DNA of 5,951 nucleotides from Anaerolineales bacterium (GTDB lineage: Bacteria > Chloroflexota > Anaerolineae > Anaerolineales > Villigracilaceae): positions 10,408 to 16,358 of the forward strand of contig JAOZOM010000015.1 of the NCBI GenBank assembly GCA_029933275.1. Reading direction: 5' to 3'. The position numbers and the translations under genes are program-made. The notes beneath the pieces were generated by a model. The model worked only from the letters and a program-made list of their open reading frames with translations, ran no database searches and was not told the origin of the DNA. How positions within the stretch are numbered: position 1 is the first letter of the stretch; the number at the start of each line of letters is the position of its first letter. Below are positions 1-5,951 of this stretch, one piece after another.

Positions 1-2987
1 CCAGTTGGGGCGGTCAGGGCGTAGCAGCCTTTGAGCGCGATGAAATGCTTTTAGGTAATCCTGCCACGTTGATTTATTATGACCTTTACCCGGTTAATCC
101 CGATCTAGGTGGTATGTTACCCTCCAATATTGAGGGGAATGCGGCTCCACCGGCAGGCACACCGAACTACTTTGTCGAGATGGATGACGATACTTGGGGT
201 TTTCCCACCGACCAATTGCAGTTCTGGGCATTCCATGTTGATTGGGTTACCCCAGCCAACAGTAGCTTTACCTATCAAAATACACTGACAACTGATCCCT
301 TCGATACAGACCTTTGTGGTTATAGTCGAGAGTGCATTGAACAACCCGGCACCGATCAAAAAGTGGATGCGATTCCTGACCGCCTGATGTACTCCTTGCA
401 ATATCGCAATTTTGGTACGCATCAGAGCATGGTTGTTAACCATACAGTAGATGTTGGTGGCGATCAAGCTGGCGTTCGTTGGTACGAATTGCGCCGCACC
501 ACTGGCGATTGGAGCATTTATCAGCAAGGTGATTACGCCCCCGATGGCGATAACCGTTGGATGGGCTCCGCTTCAATGGATAATCTGGGGAATATCGCCC
601 TCGGTTATTCCGTTTCTAGTGCTACCACCTACCCCTCTGTACATTATACAGGGCGTTTAGAAGCCGATCCTCTTGGCGTAATGACTTTAGGCGAAAACGC
701 TATTGTAGAGGGTGGCGGTTCTCAGTTGGGTGTTTCTCGCTGGGGTGACTACAGCATGATGGATGTTGATCCCGCCGATGATTGTACCTTCTGGTATACG
801 CAAGAATATGTTGCTGATACCGGTCAATGGAACTGGGCAACTCGAATTGGCTCGTTCAAACTCCCCGGTTGTGGTCCTGTTTGGGGTACGCTGAGCGGTA
901 CAATTACAGACGATTCAACAACTTTGCCTGTTGAAGGGGCTAAAGTCGCCATTACCGGTGGCGTAACTGCATATACAGATGCCAGTGGTGATTATCTCTT
1001 TGATGGTCTTCCCGCCGGTAATTATGACGTGACAGTTACCAGTTACTGGTATGAAGACGGAGTCGTACATAATGTAGCCGTTGTCGATGGTACGGCAGCA
1101 ACGCAAGATCTTGCTCTACGACCACGCGGTGTTGATACGATTTCGGGTACTGTTTATGATAATAGTGGCCAAGGTTGGCCCCTGTACGCCTACATTGAAA
1201 TTCCGGAACTTCATGACGATAATCAAAATCCCCTCGCTTACCGCGTACTCTACACTGACCCTGAAACAGGCGCGTATAGTGTAGATCTTGCAGAAGGCAG
1301 AGAGCATACCTTCATTACCAATGCCTTTAGCGGTGGCTATGAAGAAGTTGCACAATCCTTCACAGCTTCGGGGAGTGGAACGTTAGACATTCCTCTCGAG
1401 ATAGATGTTGTTGCCTGCGATGCCCCCGGATATTACTATGACGAGGGTTTTGGCGAAGATTTTGAAGGTGGTGTTCCCAGCGGTAGCTGGAGTACCGTTG
1501 ATAATATCCCGGCTGGCACTTTCTGGGCAGAAAGTTCATTCTGGGGGGATGCTAACTACACCGGCGGTACAGGTGATGCGGCTGAATCCAGCAGTGATGC
1601 GTGGGGTCCCGATTACTATGATACAGAACTGGTATCGCCGGTAATCGCAACGGCTAGTTTGCCTGCGAATCCCACGCTTACTTATCTGGCGAATTTCCAG
1701 AACTATGCAGGACGTGATAACTTTGACGTCGACATTAATGTTGATGGTGGCGGCTGGGTGAACCTGCTCAGTTGGAATGAAGACCATGGTGGATTTTTTG
1801 CTGCCCCCGGCGAAGCTGTAGCACTTGACCTGACAACCCAGCTTGCCGGTGCTACAGACTTCCAGTTGAGTTGGCGTTACTATGATCTGGGTAATGTGTC
1901 AGATCCTTGGTTCTGGTATGTCCAAATTGACGATGTTTCCATTGGCGAATGTGTGCCAACCGCTGGCTTAGACAATCTAGTCGTTGGCACGGTTGAAGAT
2001 ATGAACGGTCAGCCTGCTCTCGGTGCGAGTGTCTCTACCGGTAGTGAGACTGTTTACACTAAGACCATACAAGAAGGACCGGAGTATGGAACGGCTTTCT
2101 ACTTCTTGCCTGCACCGAGCGGTACACAAAACGTTACGGCCCGCGCCCTTACATCTACAACGGCAAGTGTGGTCGTACCGAGTTCTACTAATATTCGACA
2201 CGATTTTGCACTGGAAGAAGCTAATCTCAGTTTCATTGGAGACTTTGACGGCGACGGTGCAGATGATATGGCGATTTTCCGCCCGAGTGATAGCACTTGG
2301 TATATTCACGGCATAGGCTCCTTCGTTTATGGTGAAGCTGGTGATATTCCTGTCCCCGGTGATTATGATGGCGATGGTAAAACCGACATTGCTATTTTCC
2401 GTGCCAGCAACCATACTTGGTATATTCGCGGAGTTGGACCATTCGTTTACGGCGACCCAGGCGATATCCCTGTGCCTGCTGATTACGATGGCGATGGTGC
2501 CACCGACATCGCGGTTTTCCGCTCAAGTAACCACACTTGGTACATTTACGGTGTTGGACCCTTCGTTTACGGCGACCCTGACGATATTCCTGTCCCCGCT
2601 GATTACAACGGTGATGGAAAAGATGACATTGCTATCTTCCGCCCGAGTAACCACACTTGGTATATTTACGGTGTAGGGCCCTTCGTTTACGGCGACCCCG
2701 GCGATATCCCTGTCCCAGCCGATTATGATGGCAATGGAACCGCAGATATTGCTGTTTTCCGCCCGAGCACTCACACTTGGTATACCTATGGCGCAGGAAC
2801 ATTTGCCTATGGTAATCCCGCTGATATTCCTGTCCCCGCTGACTATAATGGCGATGGTATGGATGAGGTTGCGGTCTTTAGACCAAGTAATGGAACTTGG
2901 TACATCTACGGTCTTGGGGCATACGCCTTTGGTACAGACGGTGATATCCCTGTAAGTCCGGATCTGTTGCCCGGTGAAATGCCGTAA
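1..2987 (+). CDS. Large multidomain secreted surface protein, 5' partial
   Basis: The frame is open from the left edge (first full codon at base 3), so the methionine at 45 is probably internal; 994 residues are visible and the true start and any signal peptide are missing. Residues 1 to about 292 are beta-rich, with stretches such as RNFGTHQSMVVNHTV and SRWGDYSMMDVDP, and match a recurrent uncharacterised family of large bacterial extracellular proteins I recognise. Carboxypeptidase-regulatory-like domains follow at about 295-373 and 378-470, a jelly-roll-like MAM/choice-of-anchor domain at about 481-650, a third regulatory-like domain at about 659-740, and six 40-residue FG-GAP/VCBS-like repeats at 746-985. 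The last nine residues show no LPXTG or other sorting signal. No catalytic motif is visible. The architecture suggests an extracellular or cell-surface binding or adhesive protein; the specific ligand is unknown. It ends in TAA just before a strong terminator, so it is the last gene of its transcript. Confidence 0.9.
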   Translation, partial: SWGGQGVAAFERDEMLLGNPATLIYYDLYPVNPDLGGMLPSNIEGNAAPPAGTPNYFVEMDDDTWGFPTDQLQFWAFHVDWVTPANSSFTYQNTLTTDPFDTDLCGYSRECIEQPGTDQKVDAIPDRLMYSLQYRNFGTHQSMVVNHTVDVGGDQAGVRWYELRRTTGDWSIYQQGDYAPDGDNRWMGSASMDNLGNIALGYSVSSATTYPSVHYTGRLEADPLGVMTLGENAIVEGGGSQLGVSRWGDYSMMDVDPADDCTFWYTQEYVADTGQWNWATRIGSFKLPGCGPVWGTLSGTITDDSTTLPVEGAKVAITGGVTAYTDASGDYLFDGLPAGNYDVTVTSYWYEDGVVHNVAVVDGTAATQDLALRPRGVDTISGTVYDNSGQGWPLYAYIEIPELHDDNQNPLAYRVLYTDPETGAYSVDLAEGREHTFITNAFSGGYEEVAQSFTASGSGTLDIPLEIDVVACDAPGYYYDEGFGEDFEGGVPSGSWSTVDNIPAGTFWAESSFWGDANYTGGTGDAAESSSDAWGPDYYDTELVSPVIATASLPANPTLTYLANFQNYAGRDNFDVDINVDGGGWVNLLSWNEDHGGFFAAPGEAVALDLTTQLAGATDFQLSWRYYDLGNVSDPWFWYVQIDDVSIGECVPTAGLDNLVVGTVEDMNGQPALGASVSTGSETVYTKTIQEGPEYGTAFYFLPAPSGTQNVTARALTSTTASVVVPSSTNIRHDFALEEANLSFIGDFDGDGADDMAIFRPSDSTWYIHGIGSFVYGEAGDIPVPGDYDGDGKTDIAIFRASNHTWYIRGVGPFVYGDPGDIPVPADYDGDGATDIAVFRSSNHTWYIYGVGPFVYGDPDDIPVPADYNGDGKDDIAIFRPSNHTWYIYGVGPFVYGDPGDIPVPADYDGNGTADIAVFRPSTHTWYTYGAGTFAYGNPADIPVPADYNGDGMDEVAVFRPSNGTWYIYGLGAYAFGTDGDIPVSPDLLPGEMP
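885..1412 (+). other. Two tandem carboxypeptidase-regulatory-like domains
   Basis: Two successive beta-sandwich domains lie inside the large secreted protein. The first opens with GTLSGTITD and carries the hallmark pattern VEGAKVAI ... TDASGDYLFDGLPAGNYDVTV. The second opens with ISGTVYDNSGQG and carries TDPETGAYSVDLAEG, a more divergent version with a longer middle. Such domains (CarboxypepD_reg / Cna-B-like fold) usually act as spacers or stalks in secreted proteins. A third copy occurs later, at about bases 1977-2220 (VVGTVEDMNGQPALGASV). Confidence 0.75.
1416..1952 (+). other. Jelly-roll-like (MAM / choice-of-anchor) domain bracketed by cysteines
   Basis: The region begins after Cys472 (base 1416) with GFGEDFEGGVPSGSW and ends with WFWYVQIDDVSIGEC, where Cys650 is encoded at 1950-1952. 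The FE(G)G...P.GW opening and the closing W...DDV.I pattern are typical of jelly-roll domains found in secreted bacterial proteins (MAM-like or choice-of-anchor J). Family placement is from recalled motif patterns only. The two flanking cysteines could pair, but this is an inference. Confidence 0.6.
2238..2957 (+). repeat. Six tandem 120-bp (40-residue) FG-GAP/VCBS-like coding repeats
   Basis: Six units with no length variation start at 2238, 2358, 2478, 2598, 2718 and 2838. The consensus runs (A/G)DYDGDG..DIA(I/V)FRPSNHTWYIYG, then VGPFVYGDPGDIPVP. Each begins with a DxDGDG-type loop (DxNGDG in units 4 and 6, DxDGNG in unit 5), the pattern of calcium-binding loops in FG-GAP and related repeats. 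By eye, units 2 and 3, and 3 and 4, share 34 of 40 residues, while units 1 and 2, and 4 and 5, share 28 of 40. The centre is therefore more homogeneous than the ends. Blades of about 40 residues would suit a beta-propeller. Confidence 0.92.
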
Positions 2988-3014
2988 TAGTTCTGGTTAG
3001 TAAGTAAGTCATTA

Positions 3015-3043
3015 GGGCGTGTCGAAAGACACGCCCTTTTTTT
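3015..3043 (+). terminator. Rho-independent terminator of the large secreted protein gene
   Basis: A perfect 9-bp stem (GGGCGTGTC at 3015-3023 with GACACGCCC at 3028-3036) is closed by a GAAA tetraloop and followed directly by seven T (3037-3043). It begins 28 bases after the TAA stop. GNRA loop, GC-rich stem and T run make this a textbook intrinsic terminator, isolating the downstream operon from read-through. Confidence 0.95.
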
Positions 3044-3057
3044 ATCTATTGATAAAC

Positions 3058-3066
3058 TGGTATAAT
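3058..3066 (+). promoter_or_regulatory. Possible extended -10 promoter (TGGTATAAT)
   Basis: TGGTATAAT matches the extended -10 consensus TGnTATAAT exactly and lies just after the terminator. No good -35 box lies at the usual spacing; that position falls in the terminator T run. If used, it would drive the glycan-export operon through a leader of roughly 335 bases containing the fold-back element. Chance occurrence in A/T-rich DNA is quite possible. Confidence 0.35.
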
Positions 3067-3179
3067 GCCTATCGCGTTTTTGAAAAGAACCTTTAATAAT
3101 AATTCATTCTTAAATACTCCGCTGGTGTCTGCCTTCTATATAAGTGTCCGAGCAAAAGTTTTTTAGCATTTTGAAACAT

Positions 3180-3201
3180 CGTAGCACGACATTTATGTCG
3201 C
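3180..3201 (+). repeat. Palindromic unit A inside the fold-back element
   Basis: A 22-base unit contains the palindrome CGACAT-TT-ATGTCG (3187-3200). It is the inverted counterpart of the unit at 3216-3237, agreeing at 18 of 22 positions. Confidence 0.7.
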
Positions 3202-3215
3202 ATTTTGTGAGAAGG

Positions 3216-3237
3216 GCGAGATAAATCTCGCGTTACG
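3216..3237 (+). repeat. Palindromic unit B inside the fold-back element
   Basis: A 22-base unit contains the palindrome GCGAGAT-AA-ATCTCGC (3216-3231), followed by CGCG-like sequence. Relative to the reverse complement of 3180-3201, one C/G pair of the stem is swapped to G/C, so both hairpins stay fully paired. Confidence 0.7.
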
Positions 3238-3408
3238 CGAATACCAAATTATTTATGCTCGGATACTTATCAGTACAGAAGACCTCGAATTATATTTTCT
3301 ACGAGTGATGTAGCCACAAGGTAAGAGAGTTGCTCTCAAAGAAAACAATTACGAAAGAAAAAACCACAGCCTTTAGCTGTAGAATTTCCATAATTCACCT
3401 GAGATATT

Positions 3409-4239
3409 ATGCAAGCGAAAAAAAATATACGAACAGCATCATCAAACAATATCACCCTGTGGCGTCATCGCCACCTAATACGCCAATTAATTGTGCGCGA
3501 GTTAAACCAACAATACCGCGCATCCTTTTTGGGGATATTCTGGGCGGTGATTACACCACTCTTCAACCTGTTAATTTACACTGTCGTTTTTTCAATGATT
3601 CTGCATGTTGCTACGCCGCCACCGCCAGGAATCACATATACGCTACCTTACGCGCTGATTTTATTTGCTGGGTTAATCCCATATACTATATTGGCAGAGG
3701 TGCTTGGAAAATCCACAAGCCTCATTCTCTCTAAGCCTAGTTATGTAAAAAAAATCGTCTTTCCTTTAGAAATTTTAGGAATAGTCACAGTTGGCGTTGC
3801 TTTAATCCAGAGCCTTATCGGTTTTGGCTTGCTACTTGTGGGGGTCTTGATTTTTGCAAAAACCTTGCATCTAACTGCACTTCTGTTACCGGTAGTGCTT
3901 GCTCCATTGTTACTTCTTGCTTTAGGGATGGGATGGTTTCTATCCTCATTGGGGGTATATTTGCGAGACGTGAAAGAAGCTGTGGTTCTTTTTTTGCGCA
4001 TCTGGTTCTTCCTTACTCCTTTAGTTTATCCAATTACACGGGTTCCAGATAACTTGTTGTGGGTAATGAAACTAAATCCGTTGGTGTTTGTCGTAGAGGC
4101 ATCTCGAAACATTTTACTTTGGGGTAAGTTTTTCTCTTGGAAAGAATGGGCTGTCTGGATGTTGATTGGTAGCATCACTACCATACTTGGCTATATTTGG
4201 TTCGATAAAACACGTAAAGGCTTTGCCGATGTCCTCTAA
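3409..4239 (+). CDS. wzm: ABC-2 type polysaccharide export permease (Wzm/TagG/KpsM class)
   Basis: This 276-residue protein has the usual length for Wzm-type permeases. It would sit in the cytoplasmic membrane and move an undecaprenyl- or lipid-linked glycan outwards using energy from the adjacent ATPase. A cytoplasmic N-terminus leads into the family's interfacial segment RELNQQYRASFLGIFWAVI (about residues 30-48), followed by about six hydrophobic spans near 41-66, 78-97, 122-149, 157-178, 190-209 and 247-265. Other class features are FLTPLVYP (201-208) and NPLVFVVEASRNILLWG (223-239). The start is well fixed: an in-frame TGA lies at 3400-3402, and GAGA (3401-3404) sits just upstream of the ATG as a modest ribosome binding site. 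Its stop overlaps the ATPase gene by 11 bases, so the two are almost certainly cotranscribed and coupled. The substrate cannot be told from the permease; teichoic acid, capsule and O-antigen exporters share this fold. Confidence 0.92.
   Translation: MQAKKNIRTASSNNITLWRHRHLIRQLIVRELNQQYRASFLGIFWAVITPLFNLLIYTVVFSMILHVATPPPPGITYTLPYALILFAGLIPYTILAEVLGKSTSLILSKPSYVKKIVFPLEILGIVTVGVALIQSLIGFGLLLVGVLIFAKTLHLTALLLPVVLAPLLLLALGMGWFLSSLGVYLRDVKEAVVLFLRIWFFLTPLVYPITRVPDNLLWVMKLNPLVFVVEASRNILLWGKFFSWKEWAVWMLIGSITTILGYIWFDKTRKGFADVL
4216..4220 (+). promoter_or_regulatory. Ribosome binding site fixing the ATPase start at 4229
   Basis: AAAGG at 4216-4220 lies 8 bases before the ATG at 4229, inside the end of the permease gene. 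An in-frame ATG at 4166 would add 21 residues that overlap the permease further and precede the conserved ABC N-terminus. The site therefore supports the start at 4229. Confidence 0.65.
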
Positions 4240-5626
4240 TCCAGTAATCGTTGCCAAGAACTTAAGCAAAGCATACCGACTTTATGAAAAACCCCAAGAT
4301 AGGCTTAAGCACACGATGCTATGGCGTTTCAATCGCCATTATGGGCGAGAGTTTTGGGCTTTGCGGGACGTTTCCTTTAATCTACACCCCGGAGAAATGC
4401 TTGGGATTGTTGGACGAAATGGCAGCGGGAAAAGTACCCTGCTTCAAATATTGGCAGGAATACTGGAACCGACTCAAGGTTCTGTTACAGTAAACGGGCG
4501 CTTGGCGGCACTTCTGGAATTGGGAAGCGGCTTCAACCCAGAGTTTACAGGACGTGAAAATATTTACCTAAACGCCTCTATTTTAGGCATTTCTCCTTCT
4601 GAGATAGAGTTGAAAGTTGACGATATTATCGCCTTTGCTGAAATCGGAAACTTCATTGATCAACCCGTAAAGCTCTATTCGAGCGGCATGTTTGTCCGTC
4701 TCGCCTTTGCCGTGACTACCGGCTTAGATGCAGATATATTACTGATTGATGAAGCCCTTGCCGTTGGCGATGTTTTTTTTAAGCAAAAATGTTATCAACG
4801 CCTACAAGATTTATTAGAGCAAGGCGTGGCTGTTATTTTAGTTACTCATAATACAGGCGATGTTGCCCAGTTTTGCCAAAATGCGCTTTTGTTGAGTCAT
4901 GGAAATGAAGTTTTTCAAGGTGCCTCTTCAGAAACATTAAAACGTTATATGCTTTTAGAACAGCAAGAAAGAAGTGGGAAAGAACGTCCAACTCAAAATA
5001 TGGATGAAGAAGTGTCTGAGCAAATACAAGATGCCATCCAATCTCCGGATGATTGGGTTTGGCCCAATGCAGAAGCATTTCTCTCTTTAGAGAATACCGC
5101 TCAGGTTAATAATGGTGCTGCTCAAGCGATTCGAATCGCAATCACAGATGCCGAAGGAAATCCAAAATCTGTTTTTGAGCAGGGTGAGCAAGCACATTTC
5201 TTTTATGAATTTGAAGCCTTAGAATCGTTTTCTTATCCATCAGGCGGTCTAATGATTAAAAACGTGCGCGGCGTCTCCGTGCATGGGAAAAACTCGTTTG
5301 AATATCCCAACGCTATTATTCCCCGAAAAATGAGTAGTGGCTCCCTAGTACGATTTCATCAAAGAATTTCATTAGAAATAGAACCTGGTGAATATACATT
5401 TGACATAGGGTTGACATCATTAACGCCAGCAACCTATGATAATCGCTCTGTTTTGCCTCCTCAAGAATTTCGAGATGGTTTAAAACGACTCAGCAATATC
5501 CCTGAATGTGGTATGTTTCGCGTTATTCAACGTAAGGTTGGAAACCCTACTCTGCTGATGCATCGTGGGTTATGTAACCTCCCCGGGGATTGCCAGACGC
5601 AAATCATCTCAAGAAAAGTAAAATGA
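4229..5626 (+). CDS. wzt: ABC transporter ATPase with Wzt-type C-terminal glycan-binding domain
   Basis: Starting at 4229 this gives 465 residues. The ABC domain occupies about 1-240: Walker A GRNGSGKST (62-70), the family segment LLELGSGFNPEFTGRENI (95-112), the signature YSSGMFVRLAFAV (150-162), Walker B ILLIDEALAVGD (170-181) and the switch histidine in THN (206-208). A charged linker (about 243-278) leads to a beta-sandwich C-terminal domain (about 280-432) of the Wzt_C type, seen in QGEQAHFFYEFEA and LEIEPGEYTFDIGLTSL. In characterised Wzt proteins this domain recognises the modified end of the exported glycan; the same role here is inferred from family. It powers the upstream permease, whose gene it overlaps by 11 bases, and its stop overlaps the following gene by four bases. 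Length and domain order are normal for Wzt with a C-terminal domain, and all catalytic motifs are intact. Simple KpsT/TagH-type ATPases are a less good fit because of the C-terminal domain. Confidence 0.93.
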   Translation: MSSNPVIVAKNLSKAYRLYEKPQDRLKHTMLWRFNRHYGREFWALRDVSFNLHPGEMLGIVGRNGSGKSTLLQILAGILEPTQGSVTVNGRLAALLELGSGFNPEFTGRENIYLNASILGISPSEIELKVDDIIAFAEIGNFIDQPVKLYSSGMFVRLAFAVTTGLDADILLIDEALAVGDVFFKQKCYQRLQDLLEQGVAVILVTHNTGDVAQFCQNALLLSHGNEVFQGASSETLKRYMLLEQQERSGKERPTQNMDEEVSEQIQDAIQSPDDWVWPNAEAFLSLENTAQVNNGAAQAIRIAITDAEGNPKSVFEQGEQAHFFYEFEALESFSYPSGGLMIKNVRGVSVHGKNSFEYPNAIIPRKMSSGSLVRFHQRISLEIEPGEYTFDIGLTSLTPATYDNRSVLPPQEFRDGLKRLSNIPECGMFRVIQRKVGNPTLLMHRGLCNLPGDCQTQIISRKVK

Positions 5627-5951
5627 TGCTAACAAAAACCCCTCCTACACTTATTCATATAACTCATTGGAAATCAGGCTCCCAATGGATTCATAAAATT
5701 TTGCGAGCCTGCTTTCCCGAGAAAATCGTAGATCCTACGGTGGGCAATAAACAATTTCTAGAAGAAAAAGTGCGTGAGGGAAGTGTTTACCCAACTGTTT
5801 ACATCACACACGAGGAATTTCAGCGTGCTACGCTTCCTAAGCATTGGTATCGTTTTGTGATCATCCGTGATTTACGCGATACGCTGATTTCGGGATATTT
5901 TAGTATAAAAAACAGTCACCCAGCGATAGGACCTATCCCCGAATGGCGGCA
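5623..5951 (+). CDS. PAPS-dependent sulfotransferase-like protein, 3' partial
   Basis: The frame opens at ATG 5623 (a second ATG follows at 5626) and runs without a stop to the right edge, giving 109 complete codons. Residues 13-22, ITHWKSGSQW, match the 5'-phosphosulfate-binding loop of cytosolic-type sulfotransferases (usually YPKSGTTW), with Lys17, Ser18 and Gly19 kept. Residues 77-94, RFVIIRDLRDTLISGYFS, match the 3'-phosphate-binding motif RDPRDxxxS, with Arg82 and Ser90 at the expected spacing of eight. Family members transfer sulfate from PAPS to a hydroxyl or amine of a sugar, lipid or other acceptor. The gene overlaps the ATPase stop by four bases (ATGA), which points to translational coupling and suggests a role in modifying the exported glycan. 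The catalytic base region (often a His or Glu around residue 100) and the C-terminal half are not fully visible, so the acceptor is unknown. Confidence 0.82.
   Translation, partial: MMLTKTPPTLIHITHWKSGSQWIHKILRACFPEKIVDPTVGNKQFLEEKVREGSVYPTVYITHEEFQRATLPKHWYRFVIIRDLRDTLISGYFSIKNSHPAIGPIPEWR

Larger units (their letters stand above)
3140..3270. mobile_element. MITE-like fold-back element with terminal inverted repeats
   Basis: The ends are ATAAGTGTCCGAGC (3140-3153) and GCTCGGATACTTAT (3257-3270), inverted copies with one mismatch in 14. Extended inwards, the arms match at 24 of 31 positions. TA lies at 3141-3142 and 3268-3269, so a 125-bp core (3143-3267) would be flanked by TA on both sides, as expected for IS630/Tc1-mariner-type insertion. 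The interior carries two further inverted units and no coding potential. The size, non-coding interior and TIRs fit a MITE mobilised in trans. Family assignment is inference, and it could instead be a genome-specific palindromic repeat. Confidence 0.65.
2988..3408. other. 421-base intergenic region between the two transcription blocks
   Basis: No convincing gene is seen here. From left to right it holds the terminator (3015-3043), an extended -10-like motif (3058-3066), about 70 unremarkable A/T-rich bases, the fold-back element (3140-3270), and an A-rich leader up to the permease start at 3409. The leader has two small stem-loops: GAGAG/CTCTC (3325-3337) and ACAGC/GCTGT (3366-3380). Neither is followed by a T run and neither matches a riboswitch I recognise. 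Confidence 0.7.

Noticed and set aside
117..527. A 136-codon open frame on the - strand, one of several antisense frames (others at 1536-1787, 1977-2414, 3741-4001, 4842-5078)
   Set aside because: All are opposite clearly coding regions with family matches on the + strand; their products have no recognisable motifs and look like frame shadows.
2238..2957. Regular repeats that could suggest a CRISPR or satellite array
   Set aside because: The 120-bp period is in frame and encodes a continuous 40-residue protein repeat with conserved motifs. There are no short repeats separated by unique spacers.
3140..3270. Reading the fold-back element as a second transcription terminator or a structured non-coding RNA gene
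   Set aside because: No T run follows either end or the internal hairpins. The inverted ends with TA at both edges fit a mobile repeat better, and nothing matches an RNA family I recognise.
3380..3394. TAGAAT and CATAAT as -10 boxes close to the permease start
   Set aside because: Neither has an acceptable -35 at normal spacing, and such hexamers are expected by chance in this A/T-rich leader.
3330..3734. An open frame of 134 codons on the + strand overlapping the start of the permease gene
   Set aside because: It runs in another frame through a well-supported ABC-2 permease, its product resembles no family I know, its ATG lies within a small hairpin, and no ribosome binding site is evident.
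4166..4228. An upstream in-frame ATG that would extend the ATPase by 21 residues
   Set aside because: The extra residues lie within the permease gene and precede the usual ABC start. AAAGG sits 8 bases before the ATG at 4229, which gives the normal N-terminus.

Overview
The window reads as a piece of bacterial chromosome carrying surface and extracellular functions. It holds four protein-coding genes, all on the + strand, in two transcription blocks. The organism cannot be named from the sequence. The large secreted repeat protein and the Wzm/Wzt-type glycan exporter look like proteins I associate with Chloroflexota (Anaerolineae-like), but this is an inference of low to moderate confidence.

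Block 1 (1-2987, terminator at 3015-3043) is the C-terminal 994 residues of a very large extracellular protein whose start lies off the left edge. In order it has a beta-rich N-terminal region of a recognisable but uncharacterised family, two carboxypeptidase-regulatory-like beta-sandwich domains, a jelly-roll-like (MAM / choice-of-anchor type) domain bracketed by cysteines, a third regulatory-like domain, and six exact 40-residue FG-GAP/VCBS-like repeats with DxDGDG calcium-loop motifs. A perfect stem-loop with a T run follows the stop codon.

The 421-base gap (2988-3408) contains the terminator, an extended -10-like motif, and a compact fold-back element (3140-3270). The element has imperfect terminal inverted repeats, TA dinucleotides at both edges and two inverted internal palindromic units. 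It looks like a MITE, probably of the IS630/Tc1-mariner kind, and it sits directly in front of block 2.

Block 2 (3409-5951, running off the right edge) is a tightly overlapped operon: an ABC-2 permease of the Wzm/TagG/KpsM class, then its ATPase with a C-terminal Wzt-type glycan-recognition domain (11-base overlap), then the start of a PAPS-dependent sulfotransferase-like protein (4-base ATGA overlap). Together they suggest export of a lipid-linked polysaccharide that may be sulfated. No wholly new system is evident. The most interesting items are the fold-back element with compensatory changes, the sulfotransferase coupled to the glycan exporter, and the six-unit 40-residue repeat array.
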